A stretch of 34,650 nt of DNA from Rhodocyclales bacterium (GTDB taxonomy: Bacteria; Pseudomonadota; Gammaproteobacteria; Burkholderiales; Rhodocyclaceae): positions 1 through 34,650 of the forward strand of contig JAPLQX010000030.1 in the NCBI GenBank assembly GCA_026399435.1, in the 5' to 3' direction. The position numbers were made by a program, and so were the translations under genes. Position 1 is the first letter of the stretch. Every line of letters begins with the position of its first letter. Positions 18,699 to 26,852 of this stretch are shown piece after piece. The notes under the pieces are model-generated. The model was given only the letters and a program-made list of their open reading frames with translations. It was not told where the DNA came from and made no database searches.

Positions 18699-21525
18699 TT
18701 ACCGCAAGACCCTCAACATGCCCGACACGCCCTTCCCGATGCGCGGCGACCTCGCCAAGCGCGAGCCGGGCTGGATCGCCGCGTGGCAGCAGCAGCGGCT
18801 CTACTGGAAAATCCGCGACGCGGCCAAGGGGCGTCCGCGCTTCGTGCTGCACGACGGCCCGCCCTATGCCAACGGCGACATCCATATCGGCCACGCGGTG
18901 AACAAGATTCTCAAGGACATCATCGTTCGCGCCAAGACCTTGGCCGGCTTCGATGCCCCCTATGTGCCGGGCTGGGATTGCCACGGTTTGCCGATCGAGC
19001 ACCAGATCGAGAAGACCCACGGCAAGCACCTGCCGGCCGACAAGGCGCGCGAGTTGTGCCGCAGCTTCGCCGCCGAACAGGTGGAACGGCAGAAGAAGGA
19101 TTTCATTCGCCTCGGCGTCCTCGGTGACTGGGACAATCCCTATCTCACCATGGCCTTCCGCAACGAGGCGGACGAGATCCGCTCGGTCGGCGACCTGTAC
19201 AAAACCGGCTACCTGTTCAAGGGCCTCAAGCCCGTTAACTGGTGTTTCGATTGCGGCTCGGCGCTGGCCGAGGCCGAGGTCGAGTACCAGGACAAGAAGT
19301 CGCCGGCGATCGATGTCGGCTTCCGTCTCGATGCTGCCGAGCGCGGCCGCGTCGCCCATGCCTTCGGCATCCCGGCGCTGCCCGAGGGTGACTGCTGGAC
19401 GGTAATCTGGACCACGACGCCGTGGACCATTCCGTCGAATCAGGCGCTCAACATGCATCCGGACTTCACCTATGAACTGGTGAAGACCGAGCGCGGCTGC
19501 CTGATCCTCGCTGCCGAACTGCGCGCGGCGGCCTTGCAGCGTTTCGGCCTCGAAGGCGAAGTGCTCGGCGCCTGCCAAGGCACGGCGCTGTCGCTGGTGA
19601 ACTTCCTGCACCCGTTTTACGAACGTAAGTCGCCCGTGTATCTGGGCGACTACGTCACGCTCGACACCGGTACCGGCATCGTCCATAGCGCGCCGGCCTA
19701 CGGCCTGGAAGACTTCGAGTCCTGCCGCAAGCACGGCATGCACAACGACGAGATCCTCACTCCCGTGCAGGGCGACGGCCGCTTCGGCGAAAGCTTGCCC
19801 TTCTTCGGCGGCATGAACGTCTGGAAGGCCAATGCGGCCATCATCGAGAAGCTGGCCGAAGTCGGCAGCCTGTTTGCCAGCAGCGAGATCACGCACAGCT
19901 ACATGCACTGCTGGCGGCACAAGACGCCAATCATTTACCGCGCCACGACGCAGTGGTTTGTCGGCATGAACCGGATACCGGTCGAGGGTGGCGGCACACT
20001 GCGCGACAAGGCGCTCGCCGCCGTCGAAGCGACCACGTTCTATCCCGACTGGGGCAAGGCGCGGCTGCATGCGATGATCGCCAATCGGCCCGACTGGTGC
20101 GTTTCGCGCCAGCGCAACTGGGGCGTGCCGATCCCCTTCTTCCTGCACAAGGAAACCGGCGAGCCGCATCCGCGCACGCTGGAACTGCTCGAAGCCGTGG
20201 CCAAGCGCATCGAGAAAGAAGGCATCGACGCCTGGTTCAAGCTCGACGCCGCCGAACTGCTCGGCGACGAAGCCAACCAGTACGACAAGATGCGCGACAC
20301 GCTCGACGTCTGGTTCGACTCCGGCACTACACACCGCACCGTGCTGCGCGGCTCGCACGCCGCGGATCTGACCTACCCGGCCGACCTCTATCTCGAAGGC
20401 TCGGACCAGCATCGCGGCTGGTTCCATTCCAGTCTGCTGACCGGCGCCGCGATCGACGGCCGCGCGCCCTACAAAGCCTTGCTGACACACGGCTTCGTGG
20501 TCGACGGCAAGGGCATGAAGATGTCCAAGTCGAAGGGCAACGTGGTCGCGCCGCAGAAGATCTCCGATACGCTCGGCGCCGAAATCCTGCGCCTCTGGGT
20601 GGCGAGCACCGACTACTCGGGCGAACTGTCGATCGACGAGAAGACCATCCTGCCGCGCGTGGTCGAGGTCTATCGCCGGCTGCGCAATACGCTGCGTTTC
20701 CTGCTGGCCAATACCGCGGATTTCGACGCGCAGGTTGGTAAAGGCGCTCAAATGCTGCCGCCCGCCGAATGGCTGGAGGTCGACCGCTACGCGCTCGCGC
20801 TGACGCGGCGGCTGCAGGCGCAGTGCATAGCCGACTACGAGCGTTTCGAGTTCCACAAGGTGGTGCAGGCGCTGATGAATTTCTGTTCGGAGGACCTCGG
20901 CGCCTTCTACCTCGACATTCTCAAGGACCGCCTCTACACCGCCGCGGAAAACTCCCACGCGCGCCGCTCGGCGCAGAGCGCGCTGTGGCACATCCTGCAA
21001 ACCGTGACGCGGCTGATGGCGCCGATCCTTTCTTTCACCGCCGAAGAAATCTGGACGACGCTGAAGCAGGGCGACAGCGTCATGCTCGCAACCTGGCATG
21101 AATTGCCAGCACAGGCCGAAGAGTCGGCGCTGGCGACACGGTGGCAAGCGCTGCGTGCGGTGCGTGCCGAGGTCTCCCGCGTGCTGGAAGACGTGCGTGG
21201 CGCCGGCGGCATCGGCTCATCGCTGCAGGCCGAGGTGAGCCTGCGCGCCGCGCCGGATACCTATGACCTGCTGGCTTCGCTGGGCGAGGATCTCAAGTTC
21301 GTCTTCATCTGCTCGAAGGTGAGGCTTGAGAAAATTATGCGCAGCGGTATCCCCGGGGACGGCGCCGGCGAGACGGTGATTGAGGCGACCCCCGGCACCC
21401 ATGCCAAGTGCGCTCGCTGCTGGCACTGGCGCGAGGATGTCGGCCACGATGCCGAACATCCCGAACTTTGCGGACGCTGCGCCTCCAATCTGTTCGGCTC
21501 CGGCGAGGCGCGCGAGTTTGCCTAA
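18691..21525 (+). CDS. ileS: Isoleucyl-tRNA synthetase
   Basis: This 944-residue class I synthetase charges tRNA-Ile with isoleucine in the cytosol and edits valine. The HIGH motif is at residues 65-68 (GDIHIGH) and KMSKS at 610-614. The inserted editing domain contains [16 protein letters not shown]-terminal zinc site is formed by CARCWHW and CGRC. The length and architecture match the bacterial eubacterial-type enzyme. The ATG at 18691 begins [19 protein letters not shown], as in relatives. The start overlaps ribF and the end overlaps lspA, so it is one transcription unit. Confidence 0.98.
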   Translation: MADYRKTLNMPDTPFPMRGDLAKREPGWIAAWQQQRLYWKIRDAAKGRPRFVLHDGPPYANGDIHIGHAVNKILKDIIVRAKTLAGFDAPYVPGWDCHGLPIEHQIEKTHGKHLPADKARELCRSFAAEQVERQKKDFIRLGVLGDWDNPYLTMAFRNEADEIRSVGDLYKTGYLFKGLKPVNWCFDCGSALAEAEVEYQDKKSPAIDVGFRLDAAERGRVAHAFGIPALPEGDCWTVIWTTTPWTIPSNQALNMHPDFTYELVKTERGCLILAAELRAAALQRFGLEGEVLGACQGTALSLVNFLHPFYERKSPVYLGDYVTLDTGTGIVHSAPAYGLEDFESCRKHGMHNDEILTPVQGDGRFGESLPFFGGMNVWKANAAIIEKLAEVGSLFASSEITHSYMHCWRHKTPIIYRATTQWFVGMNRIPVEGGGTLRDKALAAVEATTFYPDWGKARLHAMIANRPDWCVSRQRNWGVPIPFFLHKETGEPHPRTLELLEAVAKRIEKEGIDAWFKLDAAELLGDEANQYDKMRDTLDVWFDSGTTHRTVLRGSHAADLTYPADLYLEGSDQHRGWFHSSLLTGAAIDGRAPYKALLTHGFVVDGKGMKMSKSKGNVVAPQKISDTLGAEILRLWVASTDYSGELSIDEKTILPRVVEVYRRLRNTLRFLLANTADFDAQVGKGAQMLPPAEWLEVDRYALALTRRLQAQCIADYERFEFHKVVQALMNFCSEDLGAFYLDILKDRLYTAAENSHARRSAQSALWHILQTVTRLMAPILSFTAEEIWTTLKQGDSVMLATWHELPAQAEESALATRWQALRAVRAEVSRVLEDVRGAGGIGSSLQAEVSLRAAPDTYDLLASLGEDLKFVFICSKVRLEKIMRSGIPGDGAGETVIEATPGTHAKCARCWHWREDVGHDAEHPELCGRCASNLFGSGEAREFA

Positions 21526-22003
21526 GTTCGCGCCGACGCTGGGCCGCTGGCTGGCACTGACGGCGATCGTGCTGATTCTCGACCAGATCAGCAAGACCTG
21601 GGTGCTGGAGAGCTTTCGGCACATGGAGCGACTGAGCGTGACCTCGTTTTTCAATCTCGTCCTGGTCTTCAATCCCGGCGCGTCGTTCAGCTTTCTGGCC
21701 GATGCCGGCGGCTGGCAGAAGTGGTTCTTCGTCACTCTTGCGCTGGGCATTTCGCTCTGGCTGCTGAGCATGCTGCGCAAGCACGCGCAGGAGCGCCTGC
21801 TGCCGGCGGCGCTGTCGCTGATTCTGGGTGGCGCGATCGGCAATGTGATCGATCGCCTGCGCTTTGACGCTGTGGTCGATTTTCTCGATTTTCATCTGGC
21901 AGGCTATCATTGGCCGGCCTTCAATGTGGCCGATTCGGCCATCACCGTCGGCGTGGTACTGATGCTTTGGCATCAGTTCCGCTTCGGCAAGGAAAGCTCA
22001 TGA
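21518..22003 (+). CDS. lspA: Lipoprotein signal peptidase (signal peptidase II)
   Basis: This 161-residue inner-membrane aspartyl protease removes signal peptides from diacylglyceryl-modified prolipoproteins. Four membrane segments are visible. The catalytic aspartates are Asp121 (VVDFLDF) and Asp139 (FNVADSAI). NVIDRLRF and the early DQISK motif are also conserved. There is no ATG at the right place. A TTG at 21518 is taken as the start because it lies inside the end of ileS (eight-base overlap), has GAGG upstream and gives the family length. The next ATG, at SFRHMERL, would remove helix 1. The end overlaps fkpB by four bases. Confidence 0.93.
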   Translation: MPKFAPTLGRWLALTAIVLILDQISKTWVLESFRHMERLSVTSFFNLVLVFNPGASFSFLADAGGWQKWFFVTLALGISLWLLSMLRKHAQERLLPAALSLILGGAIGNVIDRLRFDAVVDFLDFHLAGYHWPAFNVADSAITVGVVLMLWHQFRFGKESS

Positions 22004-22440
22004 CTCAAACCGCTGAAACCGTACGCGCCGGCAACCTGATCACGCTGCACTACCGCGTCGCTACCGGCGACGACACCGAGCTGGTGAGCACTTTCGACGC
22101 GACCCCGGCGACCCTGCAGCTCGGCAGCGGCGAACTGGCCCCTCCCCTCGAACACTGCCTGATCGGCATCAGCGTCGGCGAGCGCCATGTGTTCCTGCTC
22201 GACGCCGACCAGGCTTTCGGCAGCCACAATCCGCAACTGATGCAGCGCATGCCGCGCAACGACCTGCCGCCCAATGCCAGCCCCGAGCTGCACGGCCTGA
22301 TCGAGTTCGCCGCGCCCGGCGGCGGCAAGTTCACCGGCATCGTGCGCGAACTCGACGCCGAAGGGGTGCTGGTCGATTTCAATCACCCTTTGGCCGGCAA
22401 GCCGGTGCGCTTCGAAGTCGAGATTATCGGCATACTCTGA
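22000..22440 (+). CDS. fkpB: FKBP-type peptidyl-prolyl isomerase, SlpA/FkpB-like
   Basis: This 146-residue cytosolic SlyD-like isomerase and chaperone catalyses cis-trans isomerisation of prolyl bonds. [22 protein letters not shown], then [21 protein letters not shown], then the [21 protein letters not shown] ending are characteristic. The inserted flap domain lies between them, around residues 70-120. The ATG at 22000 has AAGGAAAG upstream and overlaps the lspA stop (ATGA). Its own stop overlaps the ispH start by one base. The lspA-fkpB-ispH order is the same as in E. coli. Confidence 0.95.
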   Translation: MTQTAETVRAGNLITLHYRVATGDDTELVSTFDATPATLQLGSGELAPPLEHCLIGISVGERHVFLLDADQAFGSHNPQLMQRMPRNDLPPNASPELHGLIEFAAPGGGKFTGIVRELDAEGVLVDFNHPLAGKPVRFEVEIIGIL

Positions 22441-23438
22441 TGAATATCCTCCTCGCCAATCCAAGAGGTTTCTGCGCCGGCGTCGAACGCGCGATCGCCA
22501 TCGTCGAACGCGCGCTGGAAAAATTCGGCGCGCCGATCTATGTGCGGCACGAGGTGGTGCACAACCGCTACGTCGTCGATGGCCTCAAGGCCAAGGGTGC
22601 GGTGTTTGTCGAAGAATTGTCCGAGGTGCCGGATGGCGCCACGGTGGTGTTCAGCGCGCACGGCGTGCCGCAGGCGGTACGCAAGGAGGCGGCGGAACGC
22701 GGACTGAAGGTATTCGATGCCACCTGCCCGCTGGTGACCAAGGTGCATCTGGAGGTGTCGCGCCTGCACAAGCAGGGCTACGAGATCGTGATGATCGGTC
22801 ACAAGGGCCACCCCGAAGTCGAAGGCACCATGGGCCAGGCGACCGGGCGCATGTACCTGGTCGAAAACGTCGAGGATGTCGCACAATTGAAGGTTCCCGA
22901 AGGGACGCACCGCGCTGGCGCTGGCTCGCTCTGCGTACCTGGGATTCCGCTTCGCGGGCAGGCAACGGCGAAGCCTGTGCCGCTGGCCTACGTCACGCAG
23001 ACCACGCTCTCGGTGGACGATGCCCGCGTGATCGTTCATGCGTTGTCGGCACGCTTCCCGGAGATCGTCGGGCCGCGCAAGGACGACATCTGCTATGCCA
23101 CGCAAAACCGCCAGGACGCCGTCAAGGCGATGGCCGGCAAGGTCGATGTGGTGATCGTGGTCGGTTCCAAGAACAGCTCGAATTCCAACCGTCTGCGCGA
23201 AGTCGCGGCGATCGGCGGCATACCGGCCTATCTGGTGGACGGGGCGGAGCAGATCGATGCGAAGTGGCTCGGCGGAAATGCGCGGGTTGGCGTCACGGCC
23301 GGCGCCTCGGCACCCGAAGTCCTGGTCAGCGGCGTCGTCGAACGCCTGAAGGCGCTGGGTGCCGACAGCATCCAAACCCTGGACGGCGCAGCCGAAAACG
23401 TCAATTTTCCCTTGCCCAAGGAGCTGCTTGGCGGGTAG
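22440..23438 (+). CDS. ispH: 4-hydroxy-3-methylbut-2-enyl diphosphate reductase
   Basis: This 332-residue iron-sulfur enzyme performs the last step of the MEP pathway, reducing HMBPP to IPP and DMAPP. The cluster cysteines are Cys12 (RGFCAGV), Cys96 (DATCPLV) and Cys218 ([11 protein letters not shown]). [24 protein letters not shown] and KNSSNSNRL are also present. E. coli has the third cysteine at 197, so this protein carries about 21 extra residues before it. These lie near residues 154-178, between the [10 protein letters not shown] and [11 protein letters not shown] segments. It is the last gene of the ribF cluster. Confidence 0.97.
   Translation: MNILLANPRGFCAGVERAIAIVERALEKFGAPIYVRHEVVHNRYVVDGLKAKGAVFVEELSEVPDGATVVFSAHGVPQAVRKEAAERGLKVFDATCPLVTKVHLEVSRLHKQGYEIVMIGHKGHPEVEGTMGQATGRMYLVENVEDVAQLKVPEGTHRAGAGSLCVPGIPLRGQATAKPVPLAYVTQTTLSVDDARVIVHALSARFPEIVGPRKDDICYATQNRQDAVKAMAGKVDVVIVVGSKNSSNSNRLREVAAIGGIPAYLVDGAEQIDAKWLGGNARVGVTAGASAPEVLVSGVVERLKALGADSIQTLDGAAENVNFPLPKELLGG
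22899..22976 (+). repeat. Possible in-frame palindromic insertion within ispH
   Basis: This segment encodes roughly the extra residues of IspH (Glu154 to about Lys179). It contains the inverted arms GCTTCGC (22949-22955) and GCGAAGC (22968-22974). Its Gly, Arg and Ala content differs from the conserved flanks. This is consistent with a small mobile palindromic element that inserted without breaking the reading frame. Boundaries are approximate. Confidence 0.5.
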
Positions 23439-23540
23439 TTCCCGGAACTGCCTGCCGTTTGTCACCCAAACCCGACCAGTGGTCGCCATGCGCTTGCCTG
23501 GCCTGGCGAAGCCGTTAATGATCATAGTGAGGAGCTTTCC

Positions 23541-23942
23541 ATGAAAATTCGTGCGCGCGGCTTTACCCTGATTGAACTGATGATCACGATGTTGATCATC
23601 GGCATCCTGATGTCCATTGCACTTCCCCAGTATGGCGAGTACGTCTTGAAGGGGAAATTGACGGAGGCGATGTCGCTGCTGTCCGACCTGCAGATTCGTC
23701 AGGAGCAGTACTATCAGGACAATCGCGCCTACGCCAATGGGATGACGCCGCGCACGACGGGCCAGTATTTCACTACAACTTCCTGCGTGACAGCCAACAG
23801 CGGTCAGACCTATACCTGCACCGCAACGGCACCGTCGATCAGCTACACCTACACCATCACGGAGGCCGGCGCCAAGACTACGGTGCAGCCTTCCGGCACC
23901 ACGGCTACCTGCTGGCTCAGGGGCAGCAGCGGGGTGTGCTGA
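23541..23942 (+). CDS. pilE: Type IV pilin-like protein PilE
   Basis: This 133-residue type IVa pilin or minor pilin is exported and assembled into the pilus. The short leader MKIRARG is followed by the prepilin peptidase site and FTLIELMITMLIIGILMSIALP, with Glu at position +5. The stalk helix continues through LTEAMSLLSDLQIRQEQYYQDNRAYA, typical of PilE. The C-terminal half has four cysteines, the last two (CWLRGSSGVC) likely forming the D-region disulfide loop. GAGGAG precedes the ATG. It is the first gene of the pilus operon and overlaps fimT by one base. It is probably a minor pilin because of its place with fimT-pilX. Confidence 0.92.
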   Translation: MKIRARGFTLIELMITMLIIGILMSIALPQYGEYVLKGKLTEAMSLLSDLQIRQEQYYQDNRAYANGMTPRTTGQYFTTTSCVTANSGQTYTCTATAPSISYTYTITEAGAKTTVQPSGTTATCWLRGSSGVC

Positions 23943-24643
23943 TGCGCCAGCGCGGCTTCAATCTGATTGAATTGCTGGTGGTCATCGCGATCGCCGGCAT
24001 TGCCATGGCCATTGCGCTGCCCAACCTGCAGGAAGCGATTGTCAGCAGTCGCACGCGGGCGGTGGCCGAGTCGATTCAGTCCGGGTTGATGCAGGCCCGT
24101 TCGGAAGCCATCAAGCGCAACGCTTTGATGCGCTTTCAACTGGTTTCCACCATGGGCGGGACCTGCGCGACGAGCGCGACCTCGCGGCTGTGGGTGGTTA
24201 CCCAGTACACCGGGGCCACGACGACGCCGACGACAAATCTCCGCGGGCAACCCTGGTCGCGCTGCGATGTGAATGCGTATTCGCCGCCCGATCAGGAAGA
24301 GCCTTGTCCCACCACGCCCGCCTACACCGGAAACGCACCGAGTTGCGCGGTCGACCCTTTCATTGCCTACAAGAGCGGAACCGAGACCGCCAGCAACGTA
24401 GATGTCTCCGCCAGCCCGTCATCGGTCGGAAGTCTTACCGGCTTTCTCGTTACCTTTGGCCCCCTGGGGCAGCTGATGGCCAGTTTTGACGGAACCACGA
24501 CCCAGGCGGCGACAGCGGCCACCATCTCCGTCAGTCCCAGCACCGGCGTTGCCGGTCGCCGCTATCAGGTCCAGGTCAACGCCAACGGCACAGTGCGCTT
24601 GTGCAACCCCGATGCGCCGAGCAGCGATGCAATGCACTGCTAA
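23942..24643 (+). CDS. fimT: Minor pseudopilin FimT/FimU (GspH-like)
   Basis: This 233-residue minor pilin has leader MRQRG, then FNLIELLVVIAIAGIAMAIALPNL with Glu at +5. The helix motif SRTRAVAESIQSGLMQARSEAIKRN is characteristic of the FimT/GspH family. It is likely a priming subunit of the pilus tip with PilV, PilW and PilX. The C-terminal domain (about 60-233) is rich in Ser, Thr and Ala, with several cysteines likely in disulfides. The ATG at 23942 overlaps the pilE stop (TGATG). Confidence 0.9.
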   Translation: MRQRGFNLIELLVVIAIAGIAMAIALPNLQEAIVSSRTRAVAESIQSGLMQARSEAIKRNALMRFQLVSTMGGTCATSATSRLWVVTQYTGATTTPTTNLRGQPWSRCDVNAYSPPDQEEPCPTTPAYTGNAPSCAVDPFIAYKSGTETASNVDVSASPSSVGSLTGFLVTFGPLGQLMASFDGTTTQAATAATISVSPSTGVAGRRYQVQVNANGTVRLCNPDAPSSDAMHC

Positions 24644-24653
24644 CGGTCAAAGA

Positions 24654-25106
24654 ATGCCTGCCATGACACCCGTCACCTCAGCCCGCCGCCAATCAGGTTC
24701 GTTCATTCTCGAAGCGCTGATCAGCCTGCTGCTGTTCGCCGTCGCCCTGATGGGCCTCATGGCGCTGTCGGCCCAGGGCCTCAATCAGGTCGGACAATCC
24801 AAGGCGCGCAATGACGCCAGCTATATCGTCGGTGAGCTGCTGGCGGAGATGTGGGTCAGTTCGAACGTCAATCTCACCACCTGGGCCACGCAGCTGCAAA
24901 CGGCAATTCCGGGAGCCACCGGCACCGTTTATCTGTCTACCTGCGACTGTGCCGATACCGGATCCAATGCTTGCGCGAGCGCGGCCACCGGCTCCGTCTC
25001 GGTTGCCAACCCGCAGCCGGTGACGGTCTGCGTGACCTGGGCCGACCGCAAGGATCCGTCCAATCCGCGCCGTTATCAGGCCAGCAGCATGATTACCCGC
25101 AACTGA
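24654..25106 (+). CDS. pilV: Minor pilin PilV
   Basis: This 150-residue minor pilin has the leader ending ARRQSG, then SFILEALISLLLFAVALMGLMAL with Glu at +5, the PilV/GspI pattern. ARNDASYIVGELLAEMW follows in the helix. Cysteines in STCDCADTGSNAC and VTVCVTW are probably paired in the periplasm. The start may be ATG 24654 or ATG 24663; neither has a strong ribosome site. It lies ten bases after fimT and should assemble with the other minor pilins to initiate the pilus. Confidence 0.88.
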   Translation: MPAMTPVTSARRQSGSFILEALISLLLFAVALMGLMALSAQGLNQVGQSKARNDASYIVGELLAEMWVSSNVNLTTWATQLQTAIPGATGTVYLSTCDCADTGSNACASAATGSVSVANPQPVTVCVTWADRKDPSNPRRYQASSMITRN

Positions 25107-25120
25107 GCGCGCAACCGATC

Positions 25121-26128
25121 ATGTCAAGAGTCGAAACCGCCATGCGCCGCCAACGAGGCTTCAACCTGATCGAACTGCTGATCGGCCTGACCATCAGCCT
25201 GATGGGGCTGGCGGCCGTTTCTTCGATGATGGTGACCTTCTCCAAGAAGCGCGGCGCCATCACCCAGACCATGGCGACCCAGGACAATGGCGTCATGGCT
25301 CTCTACCGGCTGGAGCGCGACATCAGCCAGGCCGGGTACGGCCTCGCTCCGCTGCAGGGCTGCACCACCGTCATCGATGGCTCCAATTCCTTCGTGCCTT
25401 ACCCGGTGATCATCGGTGACGGCGGCACCGGGGTGTCTGATACCATCACGGTCAAAGGCACCAATCCGGCCTCCGGCATTCCGGGGACGGAGCTGATCGT
25501 GGTCTCCGGCAATACCATGACAACCAGCGCCTACAACGTCCGCTCGGCAGTGGGGTTCACCGCTGGCGACAAGGTGGTGGCCACTACCCTCATCCCCTCC
25601 TGCACCCTGACCACGGTACAAGCCGTAGGAGGCGTCGTCGGTGCGGCGACCGTTAGTTACGCTCCGGCCCTGGCAGCTTCGAGTGCGGCCGGTTACCTGG
25701 TCTATTTTGGCGCACCGGGCGAGTTCTTCAGTCGCACCTACGCCGTTGGCGCGACGGCCATGACGGTGGCCGACTATCCGGCCTACACCACCAACAACCT
25801 GGTCGACGACGTCGTCTTTCTCAAGGCGCAGTACGGCCTGTCGGACACCGCCTCGACGAACGTCGTGACCAGCTGGGTCAGCGGCTCGACCGCGCTGAAT
25901 GCCGGGAATGTCAGCCGCGTCATTGCCATCCGGGTCGGCGTCGTGGCTCGCAGCGCGGCGCGGGAGAACGAAGTCATCGACCAGCCCAATCCTCTTCCCC
26001 TCTTTCCCGAAATGGCCGACAGCTCGGGCGGCACCGATGCAGTCACCTTCACCATTCCCGACACCCGTTCGCGCTATCGGGCCTATTCCACGATCATTCC
26101 GCTGAAGAACGTCATATGGACACGCTGA
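25121..26128 (+). CDS. pilW: Minor pilin PilW
   Basis: This 335-residue minor pilin has the leader ending RRQRG, then FNLIELLIGLTISLMGLAAVSSMM with Glu at +5. DNGVMALYRLERDISQAGYGL is the PilW/GspJ helix signature. The large C-terminal domain is beta-rich. Residues 300-335 (SRYRAYSTIIPLKNVIWTR) give the usual PilW ending. The start may also be ATG 25142, which puts six residues in the leader, closer to normal. It overlaps pilX by 13 bases. Confidence 0.9.
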   Translation: MSRVETAMRRQRGFNLIELLIGLTISLMGLAAVSSMMVTFSKKRGAITQTMATQDNGVMALYRLERDISQAGYGLAPLQGCTTVIDGSNSFVPYPVIIGDGGTGVSDTITVKGTNPASGIPGTELIVVSGNTMTTSAYNVRSAVGFTAGDKVVATTLIPSCTLTTVQAVGGVVGAATVSYAPALAASSAAGYLVYFGAPGEFFSRTYAVGATAMTVADYPAYTTNNLVDDVVFLKAQYGLSDTASTNVVTSWVSGSTALNAGNVSRVIAIRVGVVARSAARENEVIDQPNPLPLFPEMADSSGGTDAVTFTIPDTRSRYRAYSTIIPLKNVIWTR

Positions 26129-26820
26129 ACGCCTCCCGCCGCCCGGCACGCCAGCAGGGCTTCGTGCTGATCCTGGCGCTGGTGATCATGGTCATCATTA
26201 CCATGTCGGCCGTGGCCATGATCGCCAGCCTGCGCGGCGGCATATCGGCTTCCGGCAACATCGCCTTTCGTCAGGCGGCGACGCGCGCCGCCGACGTGGC
26301 GGTGGATAGTGCGTACCGGTGGATGGTGACGACAATGGCGGCGGCCTCCGGTCTCAGCAACGACATCGCGGGTGCCGCAACTCCGCGCTATTACGCCACC
26401 CTGGCCGGAGCAAATTCCGGCTGCAAGAAGGATGGCACAGCGGGCAGCTTCACTCCACAGCAATACCGCTTCAGCGACAGTGTGAACGGGTCCGACGGCT
26501 TGCCCTGTGCCGCGAAAGTCGCCGCCAAGCCCGCGGGCTACGACCTGTACTACGTGGTGCATCGCATGGCCAGCACATCAGAGGCATTGTGTGTTGCGGC
26601 TGGCGGAGCGGCCGGTTGCGGCAACTGCCCCACAGCCGGCTGTCTCGCGCCGTCTATTTCTTTGGCAGTCATCAATAAAGACGGGTGCTCGAAGGATCCG
26701 ACCAGCCCCGACTACTGCGGTTCCACCACCACCACGAATACCTTTGTTTACTACCGCATCACCATCAAGGTGGTCGGTCCGCGGCAGAACAACCGTTACA
26801 TCCAGGCCTTCGTCTATTGA
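26116..26820 (+). CDS. pilX: Minor pilin PilX
   Basis: This 234-residue protein has the leader ending RRPARQQG, then FVLILALVIMVIITMSAVAMIASL. Position +5 is Leu instead of Glu, as in other PilX/GspK-type subunits, which are thought to sit at the pilus tip. AFRQAATRAADVAVDSAYRWM continues the helix. The C-terminal domain has several cysteines (for example CGNCPTAGC). The end VVGPRQNNRYIQAFVY is typical of PilX. It overlaps pilW by 13 bases and ends 32 bases before pilY1. Confidence 0.9.
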   Translation: MDTLNASRRPARQQGFVLILALVIMVIITMSAVAMIASLRGGISASGNIAFRQAATRAADVAVDSAYRWMVTTMAAASGLSNDIAGAATPRYYATLAGANSGCKKDGTAGSFTPQQYRFSDSVNGSDGLPCAAKVAAKPAGYDLYYVVHRMASTSEALCVAAGGAAGCGNCPTAGCLAPSISLAVINKDGCSKDPTSPDYCGSTTTTNTFVYYRITIKVVGPRQNNRYIQAFVY

Positions 26821-26852
26821 TGGCGCAGGCTCGCATACGCAGAGGTGAGATC

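Noticed and set aside
18676..21147. Long minus-strand open frame (823 codons) opposite ileS
   Set aside because: It is an antisense shadow of a certain gene with no domain or ribosome site.
23439..23540. A sigma-54 promoter upstream of the pilus operon
   Set aside because: No GG-N10-GC pair with the TGGCAC and TTGC contexts was found in the 102-base gap. A TTGCCT at 23494 lacks a convincing -10 partner.
26820..26852. Alternative pilY1 start at ATG 26820
   Set aside because: It would place 11 mostly polar residues before the signal peptide, while ATG 26853 has a good ribosome site and begins the signal directly.
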